A stretch of 64,000 bases of DNA from Malania oleifera (Eukaryota > Streptophyta > Magnoliopsida > Santalales > Ximeniaceae). The notes under the pieces were generated by a model that did not search any database, was not told the DNA's origin, and saw only the letters and a list, made by a program, of their open reading frames with translations. Below are positions 1 through 11,300 of the stretch, piece after piece. The stretch lies in NCBI RefSeq assembly GCF_029873635.1, contig NC_080423.1:110935087-110999086 (forward strand), read 5' to 3'. The position numbers and the translations under genes are program-made. Each line of letters begins with the position of its first letter. Positions within the stretch are counted from its first letter, which is position 1.

Positions 1-198
1 TCACATTTATTTTAATATATTAAATGATAATTCACAAAATTTCCATTTTATAGGAAAAAAAATCCTAATTTAAAAAAAGTTATCAATTTTAAAAAATAGA
101 ATAGTAATGATATTATTTGTGCGAATAATATCAATTTTTTAATTCTTATAAAATCACACAACACAACAGAAAAATAAGTTGAAGTGAAGTATTACGGA

Positions 199-700
199 TT
201 GTTTGATACCATTGTCAAAAATTATGAAAATGAAAACAAAAAATAAAATTTATAATTAGAAAAAGAAACTAAAAATTAGAAACCAACCATGTATTTTGTT
301 AATAGTTGTAAAACTAAAACAAATTAAAAATTTAATCAAAAAAATGCTCATTTTTCGTATTTAAATCTAATAAGATTTTAAAAATATGATTGAAATAATA
401 AAAGTACAAAATAACACAAATTAAAAAGGCTATAATTAGTTAACTTAATTATTATGTTTTCAAATTTTACTTTATAATAACAATCTTATGTATATGATAA
501 TTGAAAAATAGTAAAAAATATCTTGTAATTAACTTCTATCATTTTTAAATTTTCTACAAAATTTATATATTTTTTTATTTTAATTATATTTAAATTCATA
601 TGATACTTTTATTTTAATTTTAATTAAAAAGTGCATTTAAAAAAGATTTAATCTAAAAATATTATGGGTATTAGGTTGATAAAATAATTAAAAATAATAA
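199..700. mobile_element. hAT-type MITE copy A, upstream of the J-protein gene
   Basis: An AT-rich block opens with a GTTTGATACCATTGTCA-like terminus and continues with A-rich text that can be aligned by eye with the reverse complement of 16553..17234. Shared landmarks include an aaatgctcatttt block, an aattatatttaaattcat block and an 'ataggttg..aaaacaatt'-like block near the inner end. This left terminus is clear; the right terminus has decayed and I could not fix it. There is no coding capacity. The GTTTGGTATCA type of terminus is common in plant hAT-derived MITEs. Assignment to hAT is inference, because no 8-bp target duplication could be seen. Confidence 0.6.
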
Positions 701-833
701 ATTTTGATTTTTAATTCTTATAAATAATTTAAAATTAATAAAAAAATAACAATATAACTAAATATAATTTTATAATCTATTTATTCAGTCTATAGAAATC
801 ATAATAAAAAAAACTAAACATGCCTTTATTTAA

Positions 834-909
834 CTATGACATAAATTTAAAAGAAGATTTATCTTTTAACCGTGAAAAATGGTCAAAATGGGTTCTAAGG
901 GTGATCAAT

Positions 910-943
<34 letters not shown>

Positions 944-2005
944 TCCTCTTGGAAAACCTGCGCTTTCTTGTTGTAGTGAAGTTCACAGTGAAAGACCCGA
1001 TTGGGTTGGTGCGGCAGGAGAGGGAAGGTACCTTACCAAATGAACCTTGCACATTGAATTCCCTCAGCTTTTCATCTCTTCCAACTGTGAAATGTCGTCG
1101 GTCTGCAATCTGCATAGTCGTCCGGGTTCTTCTCACTTTCAGCTCAACTGCAGCATTTCCCCTTCTCTTCTCCTCCCATCACCCCCTTTTCTTTCGGATT
1201 TGAACGCTTCAACTTCATAGAGGTTAGCTGCCGCTGCTTCTTCTTCGTTTTTTTTTTTTTTTTTTTTTTTTGTGGGTTCTTCAAGCTATCATGGTCCTTG
1301 TGGTTTCCCTTTCGGATCCAATTCATATGTGCAAAAATCACATACTGAAGAGAGACCCATTCAGGGAAATGTCTTCCGCTGCTCTTTCCCAAATATTTCA
1401 ACATTAATATCCTTAGCTAAAAAATTATTGTTGTTCTTTTATTTTGCCCAAATTTGAGAGGGAACTTTTGGGGCTTCTGTTTTGTTTCATCTCAACTCTC
1501 AAAGGTCACATTTTTGTAACTATTCGTGTTAGAAAACTATTGCAATGATATGGTTTTTGTGCTCTGAGGACTGAGGGTTTATTTTTTTCTCACATTTTGT
1601 TTCAAGAAAGGATAGTAGTAATCATAATAGTATTATGACAATAATAGTAACAACAAGAACACCCACCAACACTTTCAAGCTCAAAGTATCATATGATGTG
1701 CTGGAAACTATAAACAAATAAATAGATGAAACTGCAGTGTGTATCAGTATTCACAAAATAGGAAATTAGAACCAAGCAAAAAGCCAAAAAATTCTTCGCT
1801 TGATTTAACGCATCTTAAAATGTCTTCAACCTCAATTGACTTTATAGAACTAAATAAAGTCTGCAGCAACAGTTGGGAGTCTGCTTGTTTGAATATCCTG
1901 GTTGATTTTGGAGGACAGGGTTATCTATTGAAGATCAAAGTGAAATGAGAGCTTATTTATTTATTTATTTATTTTTATTTGGCCAGAAGCTAACAGAGAA
2001 CTGAG
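834..2005 (+). promoter_or_regulatory. 5' flank and probable 5' UTR of the J-protein gene
   Basis: Base composition rises from the very AT-rich flank to a mixed, pyrimidine-rich segment starting near 890. It contains a (CT)n microsatellite at 913..942 and a poly-T run near 1247..1271. A good 3' splice site (TATTTATTTGGCCAG, ending at 1986) lies 19 bp before the ATG at 2006. This suggests a 5' UTR intron with its donor somewhere in 1200..1550, which would explain the gap between the CT-rich leader and the start codon. The short open frames here are low complexity and resemble nothing known to me. cDNA would settle the transcript start and the intron. Confidence 0.5.
913..942. repeat. (CT)n microsatellite in probable 5' UTR
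   Basis: About 15 uninterrupted CT units. Pyrimidine-rich microsatellites are common in plant 5' UTRs and core promoters. Position and strand fit the leader of the gene at 2006. Confidence 0.9.
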
Positions 2006-4192
2006 ATGAATTACAAGAAATCAGAAGCTCTTTGGGAAAAGGGCATTGCTGAAAAGATGATTATCAGCAATGATTATGTAGGTGCGAGGGACAGGTTACT
2101 TAAAGCCCAGCAGCTTTACCCACAGCTTGATCACGTTGGTCCAATGCTCTTGGTATGTGAGATACTATCCGCTTCCCTAAACAAGTTACGAGGCTACAAG
2201 ATCGATCACTACTGGGTTCTTCAGCTAGTACCCTCATCCACATTCCTTGAGGTTAACTGTCGATACCAGAAACTTCTTACCTTGCTGCTACCCCTCAAGA
2301 AAAAATTCCCTGGCACTGAATTGGCTTTAAAACTCTTACATGATGCATTCTCTGTGCTTTCAGACCAAAAAAAACGATTGGCATTTGATTCAAAGCGGAA
2401 GACTAGCTGGGAAGCTTATAAATCAGTGAACATTCGAGCATTCTGTCACAATATCCCGAATCAAGCAGCAATTGCTGTTCAAAGTTCTTCTTCTTCGAGT
2501 CAACCTCTGGATGGAAAGAAAAGACGTTTAGCAACAAAAGACTCTCCGGGGACTGTTGGAGAATTGAGACCCTCACCGCCAGCTACAGTTGAAGATCCAA
2601 GTTGCTCTTCTTCTGCTGTGAATTCCAAAGGGAGTGTGGAAGCGCATGGTGATATCCTTGCAGACAGTGTGAGTTTGCTAAAAGAGCAGCGTCCAATTGG
2701 TTCAGCTGGAAATTTATGTTCATCTTCAAGAGCAGTGGCTTGGAAGAAAATTGATCAAGATTTTTATGACTTCGAAATCAATAGAAAAGCTGAATTTTTG
2801 CAAGCTGGGCAGATCTGGGCTGTTCACTACTGGTCAAATGCACCTCAAAATCGTCGGTATGCACAAATCATCAGTTTTGAATCTGAAGCTTGTGTTGCAT
2901 GGTTGAAACCGATTCCAGTTACTTCAGGAGAGAGAAAATGGTGTGATATGGGCTTGCCTGTTGCTTGTGGTTCCTTCTATCTTGATTCAGAAATAAGTGA
3001 GTGGTTGAGCTGGCCTTCAGTTTTCTCTCATAATTGCTCATGGATTTGTGGGGTGACAGAGGAACAGGTGGAGATTTACCCAAAGAGAGGTGAGGTTTGG
3101 GCACTATACAAGGACTGGGACATTGATGAATGGGCCTTTAACCCTCAAACTGTCGAAGGATGCAAATTTCTGATTGTTGAGATCCTATCAGACTTCTCAA
3201 AATATGTGGGTGCAGATTGTGCATGTTTGGTGAAGGTGGATGGTTTCATGAGCATATTTCAAAGACAAACAGAGGACGGGCGTGCAGTCACTCTTCATAT
3301 CCACCCAGACAATTTGTTCATGTTTTCTCACAATGTCCCAGCATACAGGTTTGCTGTTGGAGAAATTGATAATGTGGCTGAGGGCGCTTTTGAGCTTGAC
3401 CAGTTGGCCGTGCCTCATGATACTATACAGTGTATGGATTCCCAAACGGTACTAAAGGAGGACATATCAACCTCTTTGCCTAGTTTTAGTTGCTCTGTTG
3501 AACGTGTTCCTTCTGTGCAACCATGCTTGGAAAGTGAGCCTTCAAAGCCTAAACAGTTACGGAATGATTTTTCCATAGGTCAGGTATGGGCTGTATACTC
3601 TGGAAATTCTCTGATGCCTCGGCAATATGCCCGGATAAATAGTGTGGTTTCAGAGAGACAAGTAGGTGTTACATTCTTAGAACCTCAACCTATTCTTGAT
3701 TGTGAAATCAATTGGAAGAAGGAAAATATCCCTTTCGTGTGTGGAATATTTAAGGTTGGTGGAATTGATGTTAACCTGGACATATCACAATTTTCTCATT
3801 CAGTAAAATTTCAAAAGAGTGCAACTAATCCTTTGTACCGGATCTTTCCAATGAAAGGGGAGATATGGGCTATTTATAGGGATTGGCATAACAAGTGGAA
3901 GCATTCTGACTATGAAAACTGCCAATGCCAAGTCGTCGAAGTTCTTTCAGCATTGCTGGAAGATAATTCTGTGGCTGTTGCCAAGCTGGTGGAGGTGAAG
4001 GGTTGTGGTACGTTCTTTTACAGGCAACAATGTGATGGGTTCGAACTTGCTCGGACAGTTTCAAGAGAAGAGATGCTTAGCTTCTCTCATCAAATTCCAG
4101 CTTTCAGAGTTCCAGGAATTGGGAAATATGGAATCCCAGAATGCTCTTGGCATTTGGAACCAAAGGCCCTCCCTCTTTCCAAAGGAACCTAA
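2006..4192 (+). CDS. J-like protein with two DUF3444 domains, HPD motif lost
   Basis: The protein has 728 aa in one uninterrupted exon, as is usual for this plant family. Residues 1-60 match the family's N-terminal helical region (A-R-x-x-L-x-K-A-Q-Q-L-Y-P-x-L). Residues about 66-128 are a J-domain with the conserved D-x-Y-x-V-L-Q start and the K-x-F-P-G-x-E-x-A segment. The HPD tripeptide that stimulates Hsp70 ATPase reads L-P-L at residues 95-97. A Ser-rich, low-complexity linker follows (about 150-245). DUF3444 domain 1 lies at about 249-450 and domain 2 at about 517-705. Each carries the G-Q-[IV]-W-A-V and G-E-[VI]-W-A-[LI]-Y-[KR]-D-W signatures and a [MF]-x-[SM]-F-S-H-x-[IV]-P-A-[FY]-R end. 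The start was chosen because the family N-terminus begins here and a splice acceptor lies just upstream. The function is unknown. Loss of HPD suggests it is not a standard Hsp70 co-chaperone (inference). The family is probably nuclear. Confidence 0.93.
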   Translation: MNYKKSEALWEKGIAEKMIISNDYVGARDRLLKAQQLYPQLDHVGPMLLVCEILSASLNKLRGYKIDHYWVLQLVPSSTFLEVNCRYQKLLTLLLPLKKKFPGTELALKLLHDAFSVLSDQKKRLAFDSKRKTSWEAYKSVNIRAFCHNIPNQAAIAVQSSSSSSQPLDGKKRRLATKDSPGTVGELRPSPPATVEDPSCSSSAVNSKGSVEAHGDILADSVSLLKEQRPIGSAGNLCSSSRAVAWKKIDQDFYDFEINRKAEFLQAGQIWAVHYWSNAPQNRRYAQIISFESEACVAWLKPIPVTSGERKWCDMGLPVACGSFYLDSEISEWLSWPSVFSHNCSWICGVTEEQVEIYPKRGEVWALYKDWDIDEWAFNPQTVEGCKFLIVEILSDFSKYVGADCACLVKVDGFMSIFQRQTEDGRAVTLHIHPDNLFMFSHNVPAYRFAVGEIDNVAEGAFELDQLAVPHDTIQCMDSQTVLKEDISTSLPSFSCSVERVPSVQPCLESEPSKPKQLRNDFSIGQVWAVYSGNSLMPRQYARINSVVSERQVGVTFLEPQPILDCEINWKKENIPFVCGIFKVGGIDVNLDISQFSHSVKFQKSATNPLYRIFPMKGEIWAIYRDWHNKWKHSDYENCQCQVVEVLSALLEDNSVAVAKLVEVKGCGTFFYRQQCDGFELARTVSREEMLSFSHQIPAFRVPGIGKYGIPECSWHLEPKALPLSKGT

Positions 4193-5319
4193 TTCCAGTA
4201 TAAACTCAAATGCCAATGCACTTTGTTATGTCCACTGTATCTCAATTTTTCTGTCCTCTTTGACTCATTGCTGAGCTATGATTTTTGTTGCACAATATCG
4301 TATTAACGCGAGACAGCTTTTTCTTCATCATCCCCTTTTCCTCCTTCATATAGGCTATTCAGAGAAAGCAGCCATAGTGTTGTAACGGTAAATCACCTGT
4401 TAGGTACTTGGAAGATTGGAATGGAGAGTGCATTGGAACATCAGGGAGCTCCAGGTCTCTGCTTAATACTTTCTTGCTAGCATGACCCCGACCTATTGAA
4501 GCATTCCACGATGGCTAATTGCTTGCTTTGAAGCCACCCCACAAGTTTAATGTGGCAGAAAATGTGTAATTAGGGAGTTTTTAAGGACCCAAAGCAAATG
4601 CATTGTGGCTTTTAAAGCAGTGTATTTAACTCATGTAGACATTTTTTTCACTCAAGAATGTGCATCTGGGTTTGGCTGCAATGTTAAACAAGAAACACAA
4701 TTTCGTTTGGCATATTTTCATGAGTACTTAACTAGATGTTTTGAGGAATTAGATGCCCTCTTAGAGTAGAATGTAGCTCCATCCATGAGAATGAAAAAGA
4801 AAAAAAAAAAGTAAGCTAAGTTTTGTGACAATTAAAGGGTTCTAAAAAATTCAAAATTCATGTAAGATTCTCAGGATGAATAAAGCTAGGCCATTTAAGA
4901 ATTTCAACTCACTCCCAGAAAATCCTAAGATTTATTGACGACAAAAATTAATTAACATCTACGTGATGGTAGAATATGAGGAGGAAACAGGTATCTCTTT
5001 GAAAGAATAGAATTTTGTTAAGTCAGTGAAGTCGCAACAACCATCCAAATATTTGATCTCAGCAAGTACAGCAAGCATTGGGGGAGAAATTATTGCAGTC
5101 CCATGCCAACTTCTTTGTTCAATCTTTAAATTTAAATCGCACAAAAATTTTACAACTAAATTATTGTCAATCCAAACCTAGTCATCTCACAGAGAACACC
5201 AAAATTTATAAAACAGATTAAGAAATTGTAAATACAAGGCCTTAAGAGGGACCACAAAATCCCTCAAATTTTGAACATGGAGTGAAAACCAATTATATCT
5301 ATGACTGCTTAAATGGTGC
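4193..5319. other. Intergenic space between two convergent genes
   Basis: This holds the 3' UTR of the J-protein gene (left) and of SRP68 (right). Both transcripts must end within about 1.1 kb. I see no further gene and no clear repeat. An A-rich run at about 4793..4810 is the only low-complexity feature. Confidence 0.6.
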
Positions 5320-8300
5320 TCATCGCCATAACCGACTTATGAAGCCCTTCTTGTCTTTCTTCATTCTGTTATCAAGAGATGGGAACTCAACAAAATTATA
5401 GGCAAGGTCAAGAACAATTGGATTGCGTGGGATTTTTTGGAATGCTGGAGGGAAGGGTTCAATGTGTGGAGCAGCCTTTGCATTTGAATCACCAACTGCA
5501 GACTCGTACACGTCCAGTTTCTCAGTAAGGAATATATCCGGCTGTAAAAAATTTTCGAAAAAAAAAAAAAAGTCAATCAAAAGAGCATGTTACACTCACC
5601 AACATAAAAATAAAAATGCAGAAAACTTTAGTATGAATCCCAACATGGAAGTAACATGCTTCGGAAAGGCATTACCAATACTAATCAACCAAAAAATAAA
5701 TAAACTATTCAATAGTTCATTCCAGTACGAGGATGCATCAATTGTAGCATTAAAGAAGCCCCCCACCTTTAATTCGGTGAAATCACTCCCTGAGTTTCTA
5801 TATACAATAAAAGTGAGAATGAGGGAACAAGCAAGGTCATCAATGTAAAATCTTTTAGTTAGACAGGTGTATAATTTTGTGCTTATTGCATGTTGGGTTT
5901 TTTTTTTTTAGTCACGAATTTTATTTGATCAAATAGAGTCCAATCTGGTGAGAGTATGTTTTCTCTTTCAGCTTAACTTTCTCTTCTCCTTTATCTTGCT
6001 TTGGCCCTCGGTTCATCACACCTAAATTAACTTTCTAAATTTACCAAAATTTCCAAAACAAAATAAAAATCCTGAATTCTGACTTTATAGGTATAATTGG
6101 GTTTTAATCAGTGATAGACAATGCTTTGGGTTCAAGTACGAAGCTGTAGGGAATTGCAATTCAAATAGGAGAGCTGGAGCACCAGCTCTGGACAAACAAC
6201 CTGAATATGGGGACAGGCTGGTTTGGAGGGGGATTGACATATATAAAAGAACACTTTGTTGATTCTGGAAATCAGCAGGATTGTTCTCTGCCCATGGGCA
6301 GGAACTTTGAAATTCATAAAGAGCAGAACAATGTAGTGGTGGATGAAATTCGGGATCATGAGAAAGATTATTCACCTTTACCTATTTTAATTGCTGGGGT
6401 TGAATCTGATATATTTGGAGGGGTAGCTGAAGGGAGAGGGTGTGTGTTGGAACAGAGTGGGGATTAATATTTAATACTAAGTTACAAAGTTGCTGGTTCT
6501 CATAAAACTGGGCAGCAAAGTATTGATTTAATGCAGACTTCTACAGGAAGAGTCTTGTGGCTGAGGGGAATTGGTGATTTTTAGAGCCTCTATGGGACAG
6601 GAGGGGCAACGGTTGTTAAAGAGATTGGGTTGTAAGTTAGTGAGTCCTCTAGGTTAAGATTTGAAGGTTGTTGACTAGTGTTGCTAGTAATTCAATGATT
6701 TGAGAGGTTTTTTTTTTTTTTTTGTATGTTCTTTTAGATGTTAAGGGATCATGTGGAACCACTTATGCAAAAGTGATTTTTAGAAAAAATGCTGAATTTA
6801 ATAAGTGCTGAATTGGAAAAATACTGAAAGTTATAAATGATGTTTGGTTGTATTTAAAATAAGTGTCATTTGGATACTTACTTTTATTATAGGGTACTAT
6901 ATGATTAATTTTAAATATATTTAAAATTACAAATATTAATATTTTTAATTAAAGTTTCCATTAATAATTATTTTAACTATATAAATTAAAATTTAAATAT
7001 TTTTCATTAAAGAATAATATAAGATTTTTATTTTTAATTAACAATAATGTTGTTATTAATGTATATTTATAACATATTACTATCATATTAAATTCTGATA
7101 AAGAAATAAAACTAATTAAATTCAAAATTTCAATTTATTTAATGTTAATTTAAATTAATAAATAATTCTTGTTCAATCCACAATTGAATTATAATAACTA
7201 ATATGTCATAATACATAGTTATTTTTAATCATATTAAAATAAAATAAAAAATATTTTATAATTAAAAATGTAAATGTTTTTTATATTAATTTTCTAATTA
7301 AAATTTAATTATTTCTATTAACTAAAATAATATAATATTATTTATTAATTAACAATAATCTTATTATTAACGTATATTTTTAAAACATATGATTATCACA
7401 TTAATTTATGTTAAAAATAGTACTAATAACTAAATTAAAAAAAATTAGTTTATTTAATATTAATTTAAATTTATGGATCATTCTTTTTATTCATTTCAGA
7501 ATTTGATTATATTTTATTAATAATTAATAGCTCATAATGCACAATAAAATAATATACAGTTATTTTTTAATTAATAATTATGTTAACTGTTATTTTTAAT
7601 CATATTTAAATATTTTTATCAATTAAAATATTATAATAATATTATTTTTTGATTAACAATAATCATGTTCTTAATTTATATTTATAATATATGATTATCA
7701 TATTAAATTATATTAAAATAACATTATTAATTAAATTAGTATTTTTAATTTTTATTACTACTTGAATTAATAGATGGTTCTTCTTCTTCATTCTAGAATT
7801 AAATTATGTTTCATTAATAATTAATATATTATAATACATAATAAAATAGTATATGATTATCTTCTATGTAGTTTTTAAATTATAAAATAGCCACTAAATT
7901 TTCTTATATTTACAAATTTGACCTTACTTACGGACAGTGCTACTTATAAGTGGCAAAAAAGCTATCTTCTATTGTTTCTAAAAAATTTACTTAAATAGTT
8001 CTCAAAAAAGTGGTTACGGAAAAGCACTTTACAAAGTGTTTATTATAGTACAAGTCAAACACTATTTTTTTAAAAGTGCTTATTTTAAGTGAAAAGTGAT
8101 ATAAGCAATTTTTTTAGGTGCTCGCAAACAGGGACTAAGGATCAAGGTTAAAAAGGCAGTTCACTTCAGTTTATGGACCTGAGAAGGCATTTGAGGAAGA
8201 TGGAATTAGAGCAGTGTTTGTGATGGAAAGAGATAAAACCTCTGGGCCAGATGGGCTTTTCTAAGGTTTGTTGGGACTTTTTTTTCTTTTTTTTAATAAA

Positions 8301-11300
8301 TAATAATGGTGGATAAAAGTGTTAACTCATATTTTATTACCCTCGGTCCTGCAAAAGACTGTTCAAAAATCTTGACCAAAGTTCTATCTGAGAGGTTTGC
8401 TGGTGTTGGGATGGAAACTATTTCTCATAATCAGATTGTTTTTATTGGTCATTGTCAGATTTTAGATGCAGTTTCAGTAGCAAATGTCATTGTGGACGAT
8501 AGTTTTAGATGTTAGGAGGAGGAGAAAGGTAGTGTTGATTCTTTTGAAATTTGATTTGAAAAATGTTATGAAGTTATGATCATGTAGCTGGGGTTTTTTG
8601 GATAAACTTTGGGATAGAAAGGGATTTGGGATGGAGTAGAGGAAGTGTACTAGAGGGTGCAATGGTCCATCTCTAGTTTTCTTGGTTTTAGAGAATGAAG
8701 AGGCCAAGTCATGGTTTCAATTAGAATGGTTGAGAGAGGAATCGGGTTTTGATATAAAGGATTAAGGTGGGTCATGAGGATTTGTCCATCTCAAATTTAC
8801 AACTTGCAGCATTTTCTCCCATACCAACAAAAACGACAGCTTCTTACCTGAGAAAATATGCGTGTTTCATTCCATCCACAGGCCCCAAAATACTGCAAAT
8901 ATGGCACAATTCCGTAATGCTTTATCTTCCTTTTTCCAACCAGAACCGATAAAATGAATTGCCAAAAACTCCTTCACTGTCTCTGGACAAACCCAACATT
9001 CCTCAACATAATTAAATAGCTTGTTCCAAATCCTCCAGGCACTGGATCAATTTTTCCAAGAGTAGCATTGTGGGAATTGTTATTGAATAGAGTACTCTTC
9101 CTTTTCTTCTTGCTAATATAGCAGTTGTGGTGTTTTTTTTCCCCATTACTTGGGGTGTTCCCCTAGGTAGTAATCCTACAGCTGCTTTTGGGGATCTAGC
9201 TTATGAGAGAGATTTTAAGAGGTTAGATAGATGCATAGCAGTTTTCTTTACTTTAGGTCATATTACTACCATTCAGGCTTGTCTCTCTTCTATTCCATTG
9301 TATTGTATGTCTGACTGTACCTGTTTAAGATTCTTGCGAGGGTGGCATGAGAGTAGAGACTGATGAGGGATTTTTTATGGTCCTGTGATGGTTAGAGAGT
9401 CTGATCATCACATAGGTTGGGGGATAGTGCACAGATTGGGGGATAGTGCACAGATCTAAGCAGGAGGGGATTTGGGTCTAGGTGATTTCGCGTCCAAAAC
9501 ATTTCCTTGATAGGGTAGTCATTATGCCATTTTCCTTTATAGTTAACTCTTTTTGCATAAAATAATTTGAGGTTTGGGTTCCATTGGAAGCTAAATGGAG
9601 TTAAAATTCTTATGTGAATCCTTGAAAATTTTCTTCATAGCTTTATAATTTTTTTTTCTCCATCGCTGGTGGTAATGGGGAGAGGATTTGATTTTGGGAA
9701 GATCACTAGAATTGGGAGGCTTGTTTGGCTCAAGTGCATCCGTCTTTTCTCTATCTTTCATGATACTCTGATTTCTCTGCAATAATGGGAATTTTAGTTT
9801 TTGGGAAACTTGACTGACAGAGAGATGAATGATCTTGTCTTTTGTTGAATGTGCTTGATTTGTTTTCTTGTCAGTTCGTCTTCACTTGATTCATGCTCCT
9901 AATTCCAATCCTTTTTAAAGCTAAAGTTCCTTAAATAGTAAAGGCTTTTACTTAGACACTGATATTTAATAAAACCAATACTACTGATTTGCTTCAGAAG
10001 AAAAAGACCAAGTAAGGCTCTGTCATCACCAGATGTATGTGTTCTTTGTTTTAGGAGTGAGGAGACATGTTCATTTTCTCACATTGTCCTTTTGCATGGA
10101 TTATTTGGTGTAACTTGTGCAGAGTTCTTGGTGAGAATTGAGTTTTTCTATCACAATCCCACATCAGACATATATTAGGGAGGTCTTGTCCATGTACAAA
10201 TGATTTAGGCTTTGAGGCACCTTTAAAGAGCAAAACCGTGAGGCCCATGGGCTAGAGCAAACAATAGCTCAATGCTATCGGGCCAAGACCATTACATTTG
10301 GTATCAAAGCCACACTAGGGTACTCTCATGTGGGTGGGTCCTACACAAAGATGTAAGTCCCACAAAGTTGTGGGCCACTCGGATGAGGGCATCAAAGATC
10401 AAAACAGAGAGCAAATCACAATCCCACATTAGGCAAGTACTAGGGAGATCACGGCCATATTCGGATGACTTGGGCTTCAACCTTAAAAGGTGCCTTATAT
10501 GGATCAAAATTGTAAGGCCCATGGGCCACAGCACAGGTATTACGTTTGGATGCTTTGTGTTGTTAATTTTAGAGGTTTGGATGGAAGGAGAGGAACTCCA
10601 CCTCTGATGCACTTAATGTCTTTATCATTTCACACACAGCCAGTCCCAAGCCTAAGTAAAGGAGGGTTGCATTAGGTAGCTAATAACCAGCATAAAATTT
10701 TTCAAATCACTATTACATGAATCCTTATTGAATATTGTTAGGGCATCCCCTACGAGCGACTTATTGCACTTGTACCACCCGGATGTACTGAAAGTGGGCA
10801 AGGGAGGGCTACGTTGTCGCCCCGAAACGACATGCCGTGTCGGCGTCTAGATACAATGTCAAATATGCAAGTGTTCTTGCATCATTCTGGACGTGGGCAG
10901 GTAAAGAAGTTAGTTCAAGAGATTAGGATTAGATTAGCAACTTGGAATATAGGGAGTCCAGTGTTTTAAAAGGTGTTCTTGAGGCGCGCCTCTTGATGCA
11001 TTTTGGGCCTAAAACGCCCTAAGGAGTTAGTAGAAATGCGTAATTCCTAAAAGGTGTACGCTTCAAGTGTAAAGTTTCGCCTTTTTACGCCTTAAATGCC
11101 AAGGTGTACGCCTTTCGAGACTCTTTGTTTATAACATATATTAAACAGGGCAAAACCCCGAATGCATCGAAAGCCCTATCCTCCCTCTCTCCCACAAAGC
11201 TTCCTTTGTTTTTCTCCCTCGAAGAAGCCTCCAACGAGTCTTCTCCTAGATGATAGCCTCTACTCTCTCTCCGACGATTCCTTCAGCACCTCCTCTCTCC

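Noticed and set aside
820-1203. 127-codon + strand frame through the CT repeat
   Set aside because: It is low-complexity, reads through a microsatellite, resembles no family and sits in the probable leader of the J-protein gene.
5423-5848. 141-codon + strand frame
   Set aside because: It is antisense to SRP68 exon 13 and continues into the intron across a poly-A run, with no family similarity.
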